From NCBI GenBank assembly GCA_024403415.1, contig JAKSRY010000003.1, forward strand, positions 1 through 64,000: a DNA stretch of 64,000 nt. Reading direction: 5' to 3'. The translations under genes were made by a program, and so were the position numbers. Positions within the stretch are counted from its first letter, which is position 1; each line of letters starts with the position of its first letter. Below, piece by piece: positions 18,869 to 27,386 of this stretch. A model generated the notes under the pieces. It worked only from the letters and a program-made list of their open reading frames with translations, was not told the origin of the DNA and made no database searches. Origin of the DNA: Lachnospiraceae bacterium. GTDB taxonomy: Bacteria > Bacillota > Clostridia > Lachnospirales > Lachnospiraceae.

Positions 18869-20239
18869 TTATACCAGAATCTCATTAAGATTTCTGATAT
18901 GATTCTTCTTACTGGTCGCCACAATAACAGTATCACCTTTTAATATTTGAGTTGTTCCTGTCGGAATAATAAGCTTTGAATCTCTAATGATAGCAGCTAC
19001 AATAACATCCTTTTTAAGCTTAAAACTATTTTCCTTAAACTCAACATTTAATCGTGCAAAACCATCTGTTGCCGTAAATTCCATAACCTCCGCAAGTCCA
19101 TATGCTATCTTATAAAATTTACCGACTCCGTTCTCCTGCTCATCTCCTATTTCGTAATTCCTTACGAATCTCAGCATTTTAAGAACAGACAGTTCTGTCG
19201 GAGATACAGTAATGTCCATATTTACTTTATGCAGAAGCTTTACATGACTTGTCTTATCTACTCTGGTAATAACTGACTTAATATCCTGCGCCCAGCCAAA
19301 CATGCTGACAACCAGATTCGTCACATCCGAATCCGCCAAAGATATGAGCACATCCGTTTTCTCAAGGCTCTCCTCTTCCAAAACCTCAGTAACGTCTCCT
19401 TCTGCATAAGAAACATCAACATACGGATATTTCTCCATAAGATTTCTGCAGCGGTCTATATTATTGTCATATACCGTAATTTTCTTTCTGTCGTTTTTCA
19501 ACATAGCAAGCAGATACTCTGTGGTGATTCCCCCGCCAACTATTACAATATTTTTACAACAGTGCTGTTCAATTCCAAGTTTTTCCAGTGTCTCGGTTAT
19601 TTTGGCTTTGTCAGTAACAACCCCAAGACTGTCATTAACCTGAATTTCAAAAGAACCATCCGGTACATAAAGCTTATCATCACGCATTACAGAACATATC
19701 GTTATATCATCTGTAATATCATGTTTTACTTCCATAAGTTTCCTTCCGGCAAGTGGTGAATTCTCATTTACCGAAAGATCTATCATCTGCACTTCATTTC
19801 CAAAGAATCCTTCCAGCTTAATAAATCCGGAAAGACCTATGTTTCTGTATATTTCTTCTGCAATATCCAATTTAGGTTTTACGAAATAATCTATTGAATA
19901 TTCTGTTTTTAATCTTTCTGCTTCCCCAACAAAATCAGGCATCAGAATTCTGGCCGCAGCTCTTCTTGTTCCAAGAGACTTTGCCTGCATACAGCTTAAA
20001 AGGTTAATCTCATCAATATGGGTAAGCGCGATAATAGCATCTGCAGTATCTGCACCGGCTTTCATAAGTGTATCCTTTGAAGCTCCGCTTCCAACCACAC
20101 CGTTCACATTATAATTATCTGTAATTCTGTCTACGAGAACCTTGTTGCTGTCTATGACTGTAACATCATATTTTTCTTCAGCAAGATGTTTAACAAGCGT
20201 ACTGCCAGCATCACCAAGTCCAACAATAATAATTTTCAT
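18869..20239 (-). CDS. TrkA-like RCK nucleotide-binding regulator
   Basis: 456 residues with two repeats of the TrkA-N (Rossmann) plus TrkA-C arrangement. The first NAD-binding loop is GLGDAGSTLVKHLAEE near residue 7; the second is VGGGITTEYLLAML near residue 230. TrkA-C segments lie at ~140-220 and ~370-456. Such peripheral proteins gate potassium channels or other cation carriers in response to NAD(H) or nucleotides. No TrkH/KtrB membrane subunit is nearby. Instead it follows the cation/proton antiporter gene with only 2 bases between them, so it probably regulates that antiporter. Its stop is 1 base from the end of the convergent HD-GYP gene. Confidence 0.88.
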   Translation of the reverse strand: MKIIIVGLGDAGSTLVKHLAEEKYDVTVIDSNKVLVDRITDNYNVNGVVGSGASKDTLMKAGADTADAIIALTHIDEINLLSCMQAKSLGTRRAAARILMPDFVGEAERLKTEYSIDYFVKPKLDIAEEIYRNIGLSGFIKLEGFFGNEVQMIDLSVNENSPLAGRKLMEVKHDITDDITICSVMRDDKLYVPDGSFEIQVNDSLGVVTDKAKITETLEKLGIEQHCCKNIVIVGGGITTEYLLAMLKNDRKKITVYDNNIDRCRNLMEKYPYVDVSYAEGDVTEVLEEESLEKTDVLISLADSDVTNLVVSMFGWAQDIKSVITRVDKTSHVKLLHKVNMDITVSPTELSVLKMLRFVRNYEIGDEQENGVGKFYKIAYGLAEVMEFTATDGFARLNVEFKENSFKLKKDVIVAAIIRDSKLIIPTGTTQILKGDTVIVATSKKNHIRNLNEILV

Positions 20240-20241
20240 AT

Positions 20242-21525
20242 TTATCCTCGATTCTTAATTCTCTTCGCCTTTGATTCTTCAAGCTTAAAGTAAACCTTCT
20301 TAACAGTCAGCCCCTGAACCAGAACTGTAAAGAATATCGTTACATAGGTTACGTTCATAAATATATTGTACACATCTTTTGACAGATATTCCGAGGTTCC
20401 AAAAGCCAGTGCAAGCGATAACCCGCCTTTTAATGCAGACCAGGTCATCAGCGTCACAAACTCTTTCAGGTTATAATTACCGGGTATATTTTTACCTGTA
20501 ATAACAGTACTTGTAAATACACCGACCGCTCTTGAAAGAATAAGTATTACAATAGCAACAGGAACAATAATTAAAACATACTGACTTAATTCGATATCAA
20601 GAACCAGCAGGCCTATCATAATGAAAAGCACTGCATTCAGAATACTTTCCAGTATCTCCCAAAAATCCTCATACCATTCTTTGGTATCAATAACCTTAAC
20701 CTTTCGCTCGATTTTACCCATTGCATATGAAAAATACATTCCACACACAACAGAAGCGATAACTCCGGAAAAACCAAGATGCTCACAGATAACATATACG
20801 AGCGAAACGTCCAAAAGAGCTATAAGAATATACCTAATCGGTTCTTTGGTAATTTCAATAAGCTTGAATAAAAGGAAAGAAACAACAAGGGCAACTGCAA
20901 CCGCACCGACGATTTCCTTAAACATAAGTACAGCAAAGTTACTGTCACCACTATGAACAATTATGCTTCTTACAAATATAAACAGGGTTACACCTGTACC
21001 ATCATTGAACAAAGACTCATTTTCAATAATTGAACATACATTTTTGGAAAGACCTATCTTATTAAGAATACCTGTTGCCGCAATTGGATCTGTTGGCGAC
21101 ACCACACATCCAAGCAGTATACACATCCAAATATCCATAGGAATCCCTGCAATTAGCACTATGGCATAAAACAGCAGTCCGTATAAAAAAGATGAAATAA
21201 GTGTTGTAAGAAGTGCCAATAGACATATGGGCTTGAGATTCTGTTTGAATTTCTTCATGTTTACCTTACTTGCACCTGCAAATAACATAAAGCATAAGAC
21301 GCCATCCATCAAATACTCTTCAAATCCAAATTCTCCAAGGTTAGTTATGAAATTGCCGATGGATTCTATCTTTATCACGTCTCTTAGCAATAACAGAACC
21401 AGCGATATGAGAAGTGAAAAAAGCAGCAATGCAATATCACTCTGAATGTGAAAAAATTTTTCGTTAAGAATTCCTATGCTGACGATAAATGCCAGAATAA
21501 TAATTAAAAATACAAGTATACTCAT
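20242..21525 (-). CDS. CPA1-family cation/proton antiporter (NhaP-like)
   Basis: 427 residues with ~12 membrane helices. The family core is visible in GCVVSPTDPIAATGILNKIG and in NESLFNDGTGVTLFIFVRS, where the Asp residues correspond to the ion-binding site of CPA1 exchangers. It exchanges Na+ or K+ for protons at the cytoplasmic membrane for pH and salt balance. It is the first gene of a two-gene operon with the RCK protein. The spacer upstream is full of dispersed repeats. Confidence 0.9.
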   Translation of the reverse strand: MSILVFLIIILAFIVSIGILNEKFFHIQSDIALLLFSLLISLVLLLLRDVIKIESIGNFITNLGEFGFEEYLMDGVLCFMLFAGASKVNMKKFKQNLKPICLLALLTTLISSFLYGLLFYAIVLIAGIPMDIWMCILLGCVVSPTDPIAATGILNKIGLSKNVCSIIENESLFNDGTGVTLFIFVRSIIVHSGDSNFAVLMFKEIVGAVAVALVVSFLLFKLIEITKEPIRYILIALLDVSLVYVICEHLGFSGVIASVVCGMYFSYAMGKIERKVKVIDTKEWYEDFWEILESILNAVLFIMIGLLVLDIELSQYVLIIVPVAIVILILSRAVGVFTSTVITGKNIPGNYNLKEFVTLMTWSALKGGLSLALAFGTSEYLSKDVYNIFMNVTYVTIFFTVLVQGLTVKKVYFKLEESKAKRIKNRG

Positions 21526-21540
21526 AATTCCTCTTCTTTA

Positions 21541-21575
21541 GGGACGCTTCTTTTGTCACGAGGATTGTCCCTTTG
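21541..21575 (+). repeat. Dispersed GGGAC...GTCCC-type repeat, copy C
   Basis: GGGACGCTTCTTTTGTCACG then AGGATTGTCCCTTT, near-identical to the copies at 8610, 12057 and 25096. It sits 15 bases before the antiporter start codon on the opposite sense, so it forms part of that gene's leader. Confidence 0.75.
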
Positions 21576-21599
21576 TATCCATTATAATACACTTTGTTT

Positions 21600-21780
21600 T
21601 TCTCGTCACCATACCTATATGCAACACAGTTGTCCTGTTGATATAGATGCAACACTTTATCCACTTGGCTTGTCGCCATAACACATAGATGCAACACGCT
21701 TTGCGAGTAGCATCTATGATTAGCGGTCGTCAAATTTCCTTGCATGCAAGCATGCAGTCAATTTTCCTCGTCGCCATAAC
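21600..21780. repeat. Repeat-rich spacer with REP-like palindromes
   Basis: The spacer between the antiporter and DegV genes has no credible gene. It contains repeated short phrases (ATAGATGCAACAC twice, CGCCATAAC twice) and a long imperfect hairpin at 21684-21718. A further inverted GCATGCAAGCATGC block lies near 21743-21756. It looks like an accumulation of small palindromic repeat units. Confidence 0.6.
21684..21718. repeat. 35-bp palindromic unit, copy 1
   Basis: CATAGATGC and GCATCTATG form the outer stem. Inside it AC pairs with GT and CGC pairs with GCG around a TTT loop, with A-A mismatches between segments. An identical 35-bp unit is at 25691-25725, and both are followed by ATTA. 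Confidence 0.8.
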
Positions 21781-21784
21781 AAAA

Positions 21785-21812
21785 GGAGAGACTGTATCAA
21801 ACCAGTCTCTCT
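21785..21812 (-). terminator. Terminator of the degV gene
   Basis: GAGAGACTG pairs with CAGTCTCTC around an 8-base loop. On the minus strand it is followed by CTTTTGTT. It lies 29 bases past the DegV stop. Confidence 0.75.
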
Positions 21813-21840
21813 CGCATAAATATAATTATATCAATTTGTT

Positions 21841-22713
21841 TTATCTCTCGTCAGCAAGGAAACATACTCCAAGAGTTCCGGGGCCGGAATGTGCTCCAAT
21901 ACTTGGTCCGATAGGCTCTATGCGGAATTCCTTGATACCAAGCTTTTCCTCAAGCATATTCTTAAGTTCAATTGCCTCCTCTTCACAGTCACCATGAACT
22001 ATTCCAACGAAGATCTGTTTATCCTTGTAAGAACCGATTTTAGCTTCAACATTTTCTACAAGAGCAGCCATAGACTTCTTACGTCCTCTAACCTTAGCCA
22101 AGGCAACCAACTTACCATCATCAGTAATATGAAGAATTGGCTTTAACTTAATAACAGAACCGATTGTAGCACTTGTCTTTGAAAGTCTTCCGCCTCTGTA
22201 TAAATATTCAAGATCGTCAACAGTAAAGATGAAGCTTAATCTCTTAGACAGTTCTTCTGCTTCGTCTGCTATCTCGTCAACAGACTTTCCTTCTGCGATT
22301 TTATTAAGTGCAAACTGAATCATGATACCTTCACCTAATGAAGCTGAAAGAGTGTCAACTACTCTTATCTTACAGTCAGGGTATTCTTCCATAACTTCAT
22401 TGGCTCCGTTAACAATATTCTGATATCCCATTGAAAGACCAGATGAGAAACTGATATGAATAATGTCTTTTCCCTGCTTGGCAAGTTCTGTGAACTTCTC
22501 AAGGATTACTGCCGGGTTACTTGCAGCTGTTCCAACCTTCTTACCATTACGCATTTCATCATAAAATTCCTTAACGGTAATGCAATTTCCTTCCTCTCCG
22601 TACATCTTCTCTTCTACATTGTAGTAATGTGGAATAACAAGAACGTTATTCTTGTCAATAAAACTCTGGGGCATGTCTGAATTTGATTCAGTTGAAACAA
22701 TAATTTCTCTCAT
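21841..22713 (-). CDS. DegV-family fatty-acid-binding protein
   Basis: 290 residues spanning the full DegV/FakB fold. The N-terminus VSTESNSDMPQSFIDKNNVLVIP and the lipid-head contact segment SGLSMGYQNIVNGA match the family, as does the C-terminal phrase GPSIGAHSGPGTLGV. DegV/FakB proteins hold a fatty acid and present it to the kinase FakA for phosphorylation. No fakA is in the window. It is a single gene with AGGAGGACAA before the ATG and a terminator behind. Confidence 0.93.
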   Translation of the reverse strand: MREIIVSTESNSDMPQSFIDKNNVLVIPHYYNVEEKMYGEEGNCITVKEFYDEMRNGKKVGTAASNPAVILEKFTELAKQGKDIIHISFSSGLSMGYQNIVNGANEVMEEYPDCKIRVVDTLSASLGEGIMIQFALNKIAEGKSVDEIADEAEELSKRLSFIFTVDDLEYLYRGGRLSKTSATIGSVIKLKPILHITDDGKLVALAKVRGRKKSMAALVENVEAKIGSYKDKQIFVGIVHGDCEEEAIELKNMLEEKLGIKEFRIEPIGPSIGAHSGPGTLGVCFLADER

Positions 22714-22790
22714 TTGTCCTCCTAATTTGAAATACTATTTTTTGTTACAAAGGCTGCTGTCATTGCCAGACGTCAACACAACCATCTAAC

Positions 22791-22820
22791 ATTCTAGCAT
22801 ACTAACAGCTATCTTAACAA
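22791..22820 (-). promoter_or_regulatory. Candidate promoter of the degV gene
   Basis: On the minus strand TTGTTA, 18-base spacer, then TGCTAGAAT, an extended -10 (TGnTAnAAT type). It lies ~80 bases upstream of the DegV start. Confidence 0.4.
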
Positions 22821-22825
22821 TTCAT

Positions 22826-24427
22826 TTATCTTGTGAACTTCGAAATAAACTGCCAGGCCTTATCAGCAGTATGCTGTCTGTACTCATGCTGCTGGTTTTC
22901 AATCACTGCAAAAGCTGTCCTGCAGACTCCGTCCTCGCTGTCATAATAATTGATATTAAGGTACGCATCACGACTTTCATCATACAGACGCTCAACCCTG
23001 TCACCTTTGATTCCCATAACAGGATCTGTCCAGTTTGAACAGTCTTCAAAGGTAATATCAAATTTTTTAACCAATTTATTAACCTCTGCCGCATATTTAA
23101 GACGTTCAACCGCCCAGGCACTCTGACATGGCAATTCACTTACATGTGACTTATCTCCACCGGAATAGAATATTGGAAGTGGAACTGACTTATTTATTCT
23201 CTCAACATCAACAGGTCTTCCAAATGGATTGCTGTATACAGGGAATAAAGCACTCGCAGGTGCAATGGCGGCAAAATGTGTCGGATACTGTTCAAACAGA
23301 TCCCAGGTCTTTCCACATCCCATTGAAAAACCAACCGCATATATGCGATGCTCATCAACCTTATATCTTCTCTTTATCTCTTCCAGGGCTTCCATAACCT
23401 CTTCAGCAGGAATATCCATGTGATTTTCGAATGATACAAACAGGAAACCATATTTATGTGCAACTTCATACCAGCCTGAAACATAAGTTAGAAACATTGA
23501 GGAATCGCCTGCCCCATGGAATCCAATTACAAGCGGTGCCGGACCATTGTCAAAGATATCGTTATTGTAATATGCAAAATATCCAATTTCATGTTCTTTT
23601 GTATCTTTATACGCACCAAAGTTATCTTTTGAAGTATGTACAATCATAGTACCCGCTTCTTCAGTCATATTCATTGCCTCAAGATCAGGCTCTTCAACTA
23701 TTTCGCCACACCACATTTTGAATTTGCGAACAAAAGACTTGAAATCAGACTTATATTCAGCTTTTTCTTTAATCAGTATGTTTTTACAGTTCTTTAAGGC
23801 TGAATTATAATCCTGCGAATTCCCAATGCTAATGACAGGAATGTCATTTCTTTCAACGCAAGGCATCACACTGAGTCTTTCCATTGAAACCATGGCCGGG
23901 GTAATTTCTCCGGGGCCCCAAAGATATTCACCCTGTATCGTTTTCAGTAAATGCTTTGCTGCAAAGTCTGCTGATTTACCAAAACTGTATACTGCTGTAC
24001 GGAATTTGGTTCCTCTCAGGAAATAACCGTTAAATTCCTGTCCAAAAAGACCACAATCCTTAACAATGCCATCCTCATACATGTGGCTAAGTTTTACTTC
24101 TGCAATAAAATCAACATATACACGTTCATCCGTATTATCCCAACCACCTTCACAGGTCGGATAAACAAACAGAACTGTTGCGTCATTTTCAGCAGCAATA
24201 TCAGCAAGTCCTGTATCATCAGCGAATTTAGCCGCATCCTCAATGCTCAGCTTATTTTCTTCAAGAACTACTAAAAGCGGTGCCTTGAAACCATAGTTAT
24301 TTATATTCCCCTTGAGATTATTTTTAGGAACATATCCTTTTACTTCAAAATTTTCATAAGTGTGTTCAAATGCCTTACTGCCATCTGCCAATGTGTATAC
24401 ATTTGGTTTTTCATTAATTCCCATCAA
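22826..24427 (-). CDS. Alpha/beta-hydrolase (PHB-depolymerase/acetyl-xylan-esterase-like)
   Basis: 533-residue protein without an obvious signal peptide. The C-terminal ~270 residues are an alpha/beta-hydrolase of the Esterase-PHB/LpqC type: the oxyanion region PLVIGFHGAGDSS, the nucleophile elbow VGFSMGCG (GxSxG), and a candidate acid/base pair in FYSGGDKSHV and the C-terminal ENQQHEYRQH. The N-terminal ~250 residues are family-specific and also contain hydrolase-like strands (LLVVLEEN, ATVLFVYPTCEGGWDN), which suggests a duplicated but catalytically silent first half. The substrate is unknown; polysaccharide acetyl or feruloyl esters are likely in a gut or rumen organism. It is transcribed alone. 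Confidence 0.8.
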   Translation of the reverse strand: MMGINEKPNVYTLADGSKAFEHTYENFEVKGYVPKNNLKGNINNYGFKAPLLVVLEENKLSIEDAAKFADDTGLADIAAENDATVLFVYPTCEGGWDNTDERVYVDFIAEVKLSHMYEDGIVKDCGLFGQEFNGYFLRGTKFRTAVYSFGKSADFAAKHLLKTIQGEYLWGPGEITPAMVSMERLSVMPCVERNDIPVISIGNSQDYNSALKNCKNILIKEKAEYKSDFKSFVRKFKMWCGEIVEEPDLEAMNMTEEAGTMIVHTSKDNFGAYKDTKEHEIGYFAYYNNDIFDNGPAPLVIGFHGAGDSSMFLTYVSGWYEVAHKYGFLFVSFENHMDIPAEEVMEALEEIKRRYKVDEHRIYAVGFSMGCGKTWDLFEQYPTHFAAIAPASALFPVYSNPFGRPVDVERINKSVPLPIFYSGGDKSHVSELPCQSAWAVERLKYAAEVNKLVKKFDITFEDCSNWTDPVMGIKGDRVERLYDESRDAYLNINYYDSEDGVCRTAFAVIENQQHEYRQHTADKAWQFISKFTR

Positions 24428-24521
24428 AAATACCCCCTAATTATGTTTCTTTATCTTAACAATGTTATATTCAACCAAAAGTTCTTCAGCGTATGTGAAA
24501 TATTCCCCAAAATCGAAATAT

Positions 24522-25082
24522 CTATAACAGCTTAACAATTTCACCTGCATCAAAAAATTCCAGATTTTCAATCTTTGAGCGCAATTCTTCTACTATATCT
24601 TTCTTATCTTCATGAATAGTCATTGAATTTAATATTTCAATCGCCTTCTCCTGTTCAAAATCGTCAATAGCACATATTAATTTATCAATATCTGACTCCT
24701 GTTTTTTATTAAAATCAGCTACGTTACCTAATAGATATTCCGCAATATTTTCTGACACTTCCAAAAACAGTTCTTTTAGGCGTCCATTATTTCTATGGAT
24801 AGAATCGATATCCAGATCTCTTGCTGCAAATTCCATTTCTTTTGCAAGATCACCCAGTTCTTCAGCTCCAACTGAATACGAACTTGATTTAATTGAATGT
24901 GCCACAATTCTATAGTTCTCCCAATCTGAAGATTCGTAATATTTCTGCAGCCGAGCAGCAAAATCATCGCTGCTCTTCACATATTCCAACAGTACTTTCT
25001 CATAAACAGCCTGCTGCCCCATAGAATATGAAAGCCCTTTTTCCATATCAACTCCATCTATCGATGTTACGGTTTTAGTCAT
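24522..25082 (-). CDS. Orphan Hpt-domain protein
   Basis: 186 residues. Residues ~15-110 form a histidine phosphotransfer domain; the phosphorylatable His is in RIVAHSIKSSSYSVGAEEL, the conserved AHxLKxxS pattern. The remaining ~75 residues are charged and helical and may be a second, His-less four-helix unit. No sensor kinase or response regulator is next to it, so it would have to relay phosphate between proteins encoded elsewhere. The start context is poor for SD pairing (the ATG at 25082 follows AGAGGGTAATAT at good distance). Confidence 0.82.
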   Translation of the reverse strand: MTKTVTSIDGVDMEKGLSYSMGQQAVYEKVLLEYVKSSDDFAARLQKYYESSDWENYRIVAHSIKSSSYSVGAEELGDLAKEMEFAARDLDIDSIHRNNGRLKELFLEVSENIAEYLLGNVADFNKKQESDIDKLICAIDDFEQEKAIEILNSMTIHEDKKDIVEELRSKIENLEFFDAGEIVKLL

Positions 25083-25095
25083 ATATTACCCTCTT

Positions 25096-25130
25096 GTGAA
25101 ACGCTCTTTTGACATCAGGAGTGTCCCTTT
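25096..25130 (-). repeat. Dispersed GGGAC...GTCCC-type repeat, copy D
   Basis: GTGAAACGCTCTTTTGACAT then CAGGAGTGTCCCTTT, a more diverged copy of the repeat at 8610, 12057 and 21541. It lies between the Hpt gene and the hypothetical gene ending at 25142. Confidence 0.6.
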
Positions 25131-25141
25131 ATCACAAAATA

Positions 25142-25612
25142 TTAATACGATACACGATTCATATATTTTTCCCAACAGATGCTTATGTCTCCGCATTTTA
25201 TGTAAACCGAAAAAGAATCTCCTACACCAAATCCTTCTTCATCATTCATTTCAATCTCAAAAACAGTTTCTTCGTCAGACCTTCTTATACCCGTCAGGTA
25301 CTGTCCTGCAAATTTGATATTCCACTTCTCTGAATTGATATCCATTTCCTCGTCCGGAATCTCTTTGATCAGAACATCATTGGCATCGTACACTTTGTAC
25401 CCATCTTTAACTATTTTAATAATGGATGCACCTTTCATTTCTATTTGCGAAGTTCCTGCATAACTGTCAGTATAGTTTGAATTCTGTGAATTGTCTCCCT
25501 TAACGATAAGTGCATCTACGCTCATAGATATTCCTACACTGTCAATAATCATTTCGTTTATGACACAATCGTCATATCTGAATTTATCAGTTTCATTTAT
25601 AGTCTTAAACAT
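25142..25612 (-). CDS. Hypothetical protein, beta-rich, 156 aa
   Basis: No family recognised. I place the start at the ATG at 25612 (MFKTINETDK), which has GAGGAG 8 bases upstream; a start at 25633 lacks one. The protein is acidic and beta-strand-rich with no signal peptide or membrane helix. The sequence alternates hydrophobic strands (VGISMSVDALIV, ASIIKIVKDGYKVYD, NIKFAGQYLTGI, VGDSFSVYIKCGD), as in a small beta-sandwich. It follows nothing obvious in an operon and ends in the repeat-bearing spacer. Confidence 0.7.
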   Translation of the reverse strand: MFKTINETDKFRYDDCVINEMIIDSVGISMSVDALIVKGDNSQNSNYTDSYAGTSQIEMKGASIIKIVKDGYKVYDANDVLIKEIPDEEMDINSEKWNIKFAGQYLTGIRRSDEETVFEIEMNDEEGFGVGDSFSVYIKCGDISICWEKYMNRVSY

Positions 25613-25690
25613 ACTAATCTCCTCATACATCAATTAATTCTGTTATAACAGAACAATTATATCTCATAAGCTCTGCCATATGCAAACATA

Positions 25691-25725
25691 CATAGATGCA
25701 ACACGCTTTGCGAGTAGCATCTATG
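25691..25725. repeat. 35-bp palindromic unit, copy 2
   Basis: Identical over 35 bp to the hairpin unit at 21684-21718 (outer stem CATAGATGC/GCATCTATG). It lies in the ~300-bp spacer between the hypothetical gene and the nuclease remnant, which otherwise holds only a terminator-like stem-loop and degenerate coding remnants. Confidence 0.8.
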
Positions 25726-25748
25726 ATTAACGATCGCCATATCAAAAA

Positions 25749-25786
25749 GGGAAAGCATTTCTTTCATCGTCATAAATACTTTCCCC
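25749..25786 (-). terminator. Terminator-like stem-loop after the nuclease remnant
   Basis: GGGAAAG-C-ATTT pairs with AAAT-A-CTTTCCC, and on the minus strand TTTTTG follows. It would end transcription coming from the Rpn-type nuclease gene and its remnant. Confidence 0.6.
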
Positions 25787-25914
25787 ACTTACGCTGTTAT
25801 TATAATGTTTAAATACACATACCCTTATCATTATATATTTTTGTATTTTCAATTTTAACCTTAAACTCTTCTTCTGATATTCCTTTTGTTGCTTCATCCC
25901 TATATTATGAAAAT

Positions 25915-26157
25915 CTATTGGCTAATTTCACTACAATGATTCACTAATTTTTCTATTTCTTCTGATACTCCGGCTTTCTTCGCTTCTTCTTTGATTATAT
26001 TCAACATTTTCTGCATCCCACGTTGTTCACTCTCTTCACACAGCTGGTCTATCTTATCCCCCATCGTCATAAATGCTTTCTCCGCCTTAGGTGATTTCTT
26101 CACCTTGTCTACATACTCTGATATCTCTTTCGTTACTTCAACTGCTACTAATAGAAC
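25915..26157 (-). pseudogene. Duplicated C-terminal remnant of the Rpn-type nuclease
   Basis: This stretch begins directly after the TAA of the nuclease gene at 26158 and stays in the same reading frame. It repeats the nuclease tail: EISEYVDKVKKSPKAEKAFM and GDKIDQLCEESEQRG match EISEYVDKVKKSPETEEAYM and GDKIDRLCEESEQRG of the intact gene, then it diverges (KEEAKKAGVSEEIEKLVNHC). An ATG at 26103 could give 62 residues, but there is no catalytic domain. It reads as the leftover of a tandem copy or an alternative C-terminal cassette. Further degenerate coding traces (EATKGISEEEFK) lie downstream near 25860-25900. Confidence 0.75.
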
Positions 26158-27009
26158 TTATTGTTTTATTTTTTGATACTCGCACATTACCTTCTCAAAT
26201 TCTTTTGCAATTCCTGCATTCTCCATTGCTTTTCTAATATATCCTATAGTCTCCTGCCTTCCGGTTTCGATTCCGCGCTGTTCACCAATCTTGATTCCAC
26301 GTTGTTCACTCTCTTCACACAGCCTGTCTATCTTATCCCCCATTGTCATATACGCTTCCTCCGTCTCTGGTGATTTCTTCACCTTGTCTACATACTCTGA
26401 TATCTCTTTCGTTGCTTCATCTACTATATTCTCAGGAACACTGTTTTCTATGAATCGAAGTAAGTTCCTCACTCCCTCATTTACCCCTATTGTTCCCTTT
26501 GTATTAAAATACTTGAATATCAGTCCATCATCATATTCAATATCCGGTCGTTCCAGGATTTTATTCTTAACAGTATATTCAAACAGACCTTCTCCAAACA
26601 TATCGAAGTTCGTTATCATTATTACATACAGACTGTTCATATTGACAAAGTCCTTTGTTTTCCATCCTCTTTTGGCTTGTTTACTGTCTATTCTTGCCTG
26701 TTTATACCTGTTTTCTTTTAGTATTCCTGCTTCTTTTTTAGTATGAGGCTCTATGTCATAGATATTGGCAACCTGTTTTACTGGTTCAACAGTTTCCTTT
26801 ATCTCAACATCAAGTCTTATGCCTTTTAAGTCAGTTTCAAGTCCTTGTATGATGCTCTGTGCCTTAACATTGATTTCACCAATATCCCTATCAAGCAACA
26901 CTGAAAGGATTCTCCTGAAACATGGTCCCTTTAATTCCTCATTGGTTGCAAGTTCATTCATCATGAAGTCATCGATAACATTCAACTCACTTAATTTTCT
27001 TCTTCCCAT
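26158..27009 (-). CDS. Rpn-family PD-(D/E)XK nuclease / recombination-promoting nuclease
   Basis: About 283 residues from the ATG at 27009 (MGRRKLSELNVIDDFMM), which matches how the family usually begins; an in-frame ATG at 27033 is also open. The PD-(D/E)XK core is seen as GIRLDVEIKE then YDIEPHTKK, where the Glu and later residues stand in for the usual IEMQ. The rest of the family (NMNSLYVIMIT, GEGLFEYT, NEGVRNLLRFIEN) is present. The C-terminus is helical and charged, with a GIKIGEQRGIETGRQE repeat typical of these proteins. Rpn proteins (formerly transposase_31) nick DNA and promote RecA-independent recombination; they multiply in genomes of gut Clostridia. Confidence 0.85.
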   Translation of the reverse strand: MGRRKLSELNVIDDFMMNELATNEELKGPCFRRILSVLLDRDIGEINVKAQSIIQGLETDLKGIRLDVEIKETVEPVKQVANIYDIEPHTKKEAGILKENRYKQARIDSKQAKRGWKTKDFVNMNSLYVIMITNFDMFGEGLFEYTVKNKILERPDIEYDDGLIFKYFNTKGTIGVNEGVRNLLRFIENSVPENIVDEATKEISEYVDKVKKSPETEEAYMTMGDKIDRLCEESEQRGIKIGEQRGIETGRQETIGYIRKAMENAGIAKEFEKVMCEYQKIKQ

Positions 27010-27386
27010 ATGCCTCCTGTCCGCAGGAGACATCTATTATCAAATTCTTCCGTTCTCCTGCCTAAAATCATTATTTCAAGCTGGATTTCTTTAGAATTTT
27101 AGAATCATAGAAGTGATTATAAGAATGGTTAGGGATAGTATCCCTGTCCCATATACTAAAAGCAAAACAGCTCATGTGTTGATTCAATCATAATCACATA
27201 AGCTGTCCTTATTCAACAATTATTTCTCTATGCAATTTTCGTGTCAGCATATTGCACAATACATTATATTGATAAAAATATATGATAAGTCTATATATTT
27301 CATCCTGCGACACAATATTTTGTTTTTAGCTAAATTATATAAGAAATAAATTTCGTCACCCAAATAATATACTATAGTATTCATCA
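27010..27386. other. Spacer with palindromes, no gene
   Basis: About 375 bases without a credible gene. A perfect palindrome AGGGATA-G-TATCCCT lies at 27131-27145. A longer imperfect stem-loop at 27167-27206 (ACAGCT ... AGCTGT) is followed on the minus strand by TTTTGCTTTT and can act as a minus-strand terminator. The rest is AT-rich leader of the nuclease gene. Confidence 0.55.
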
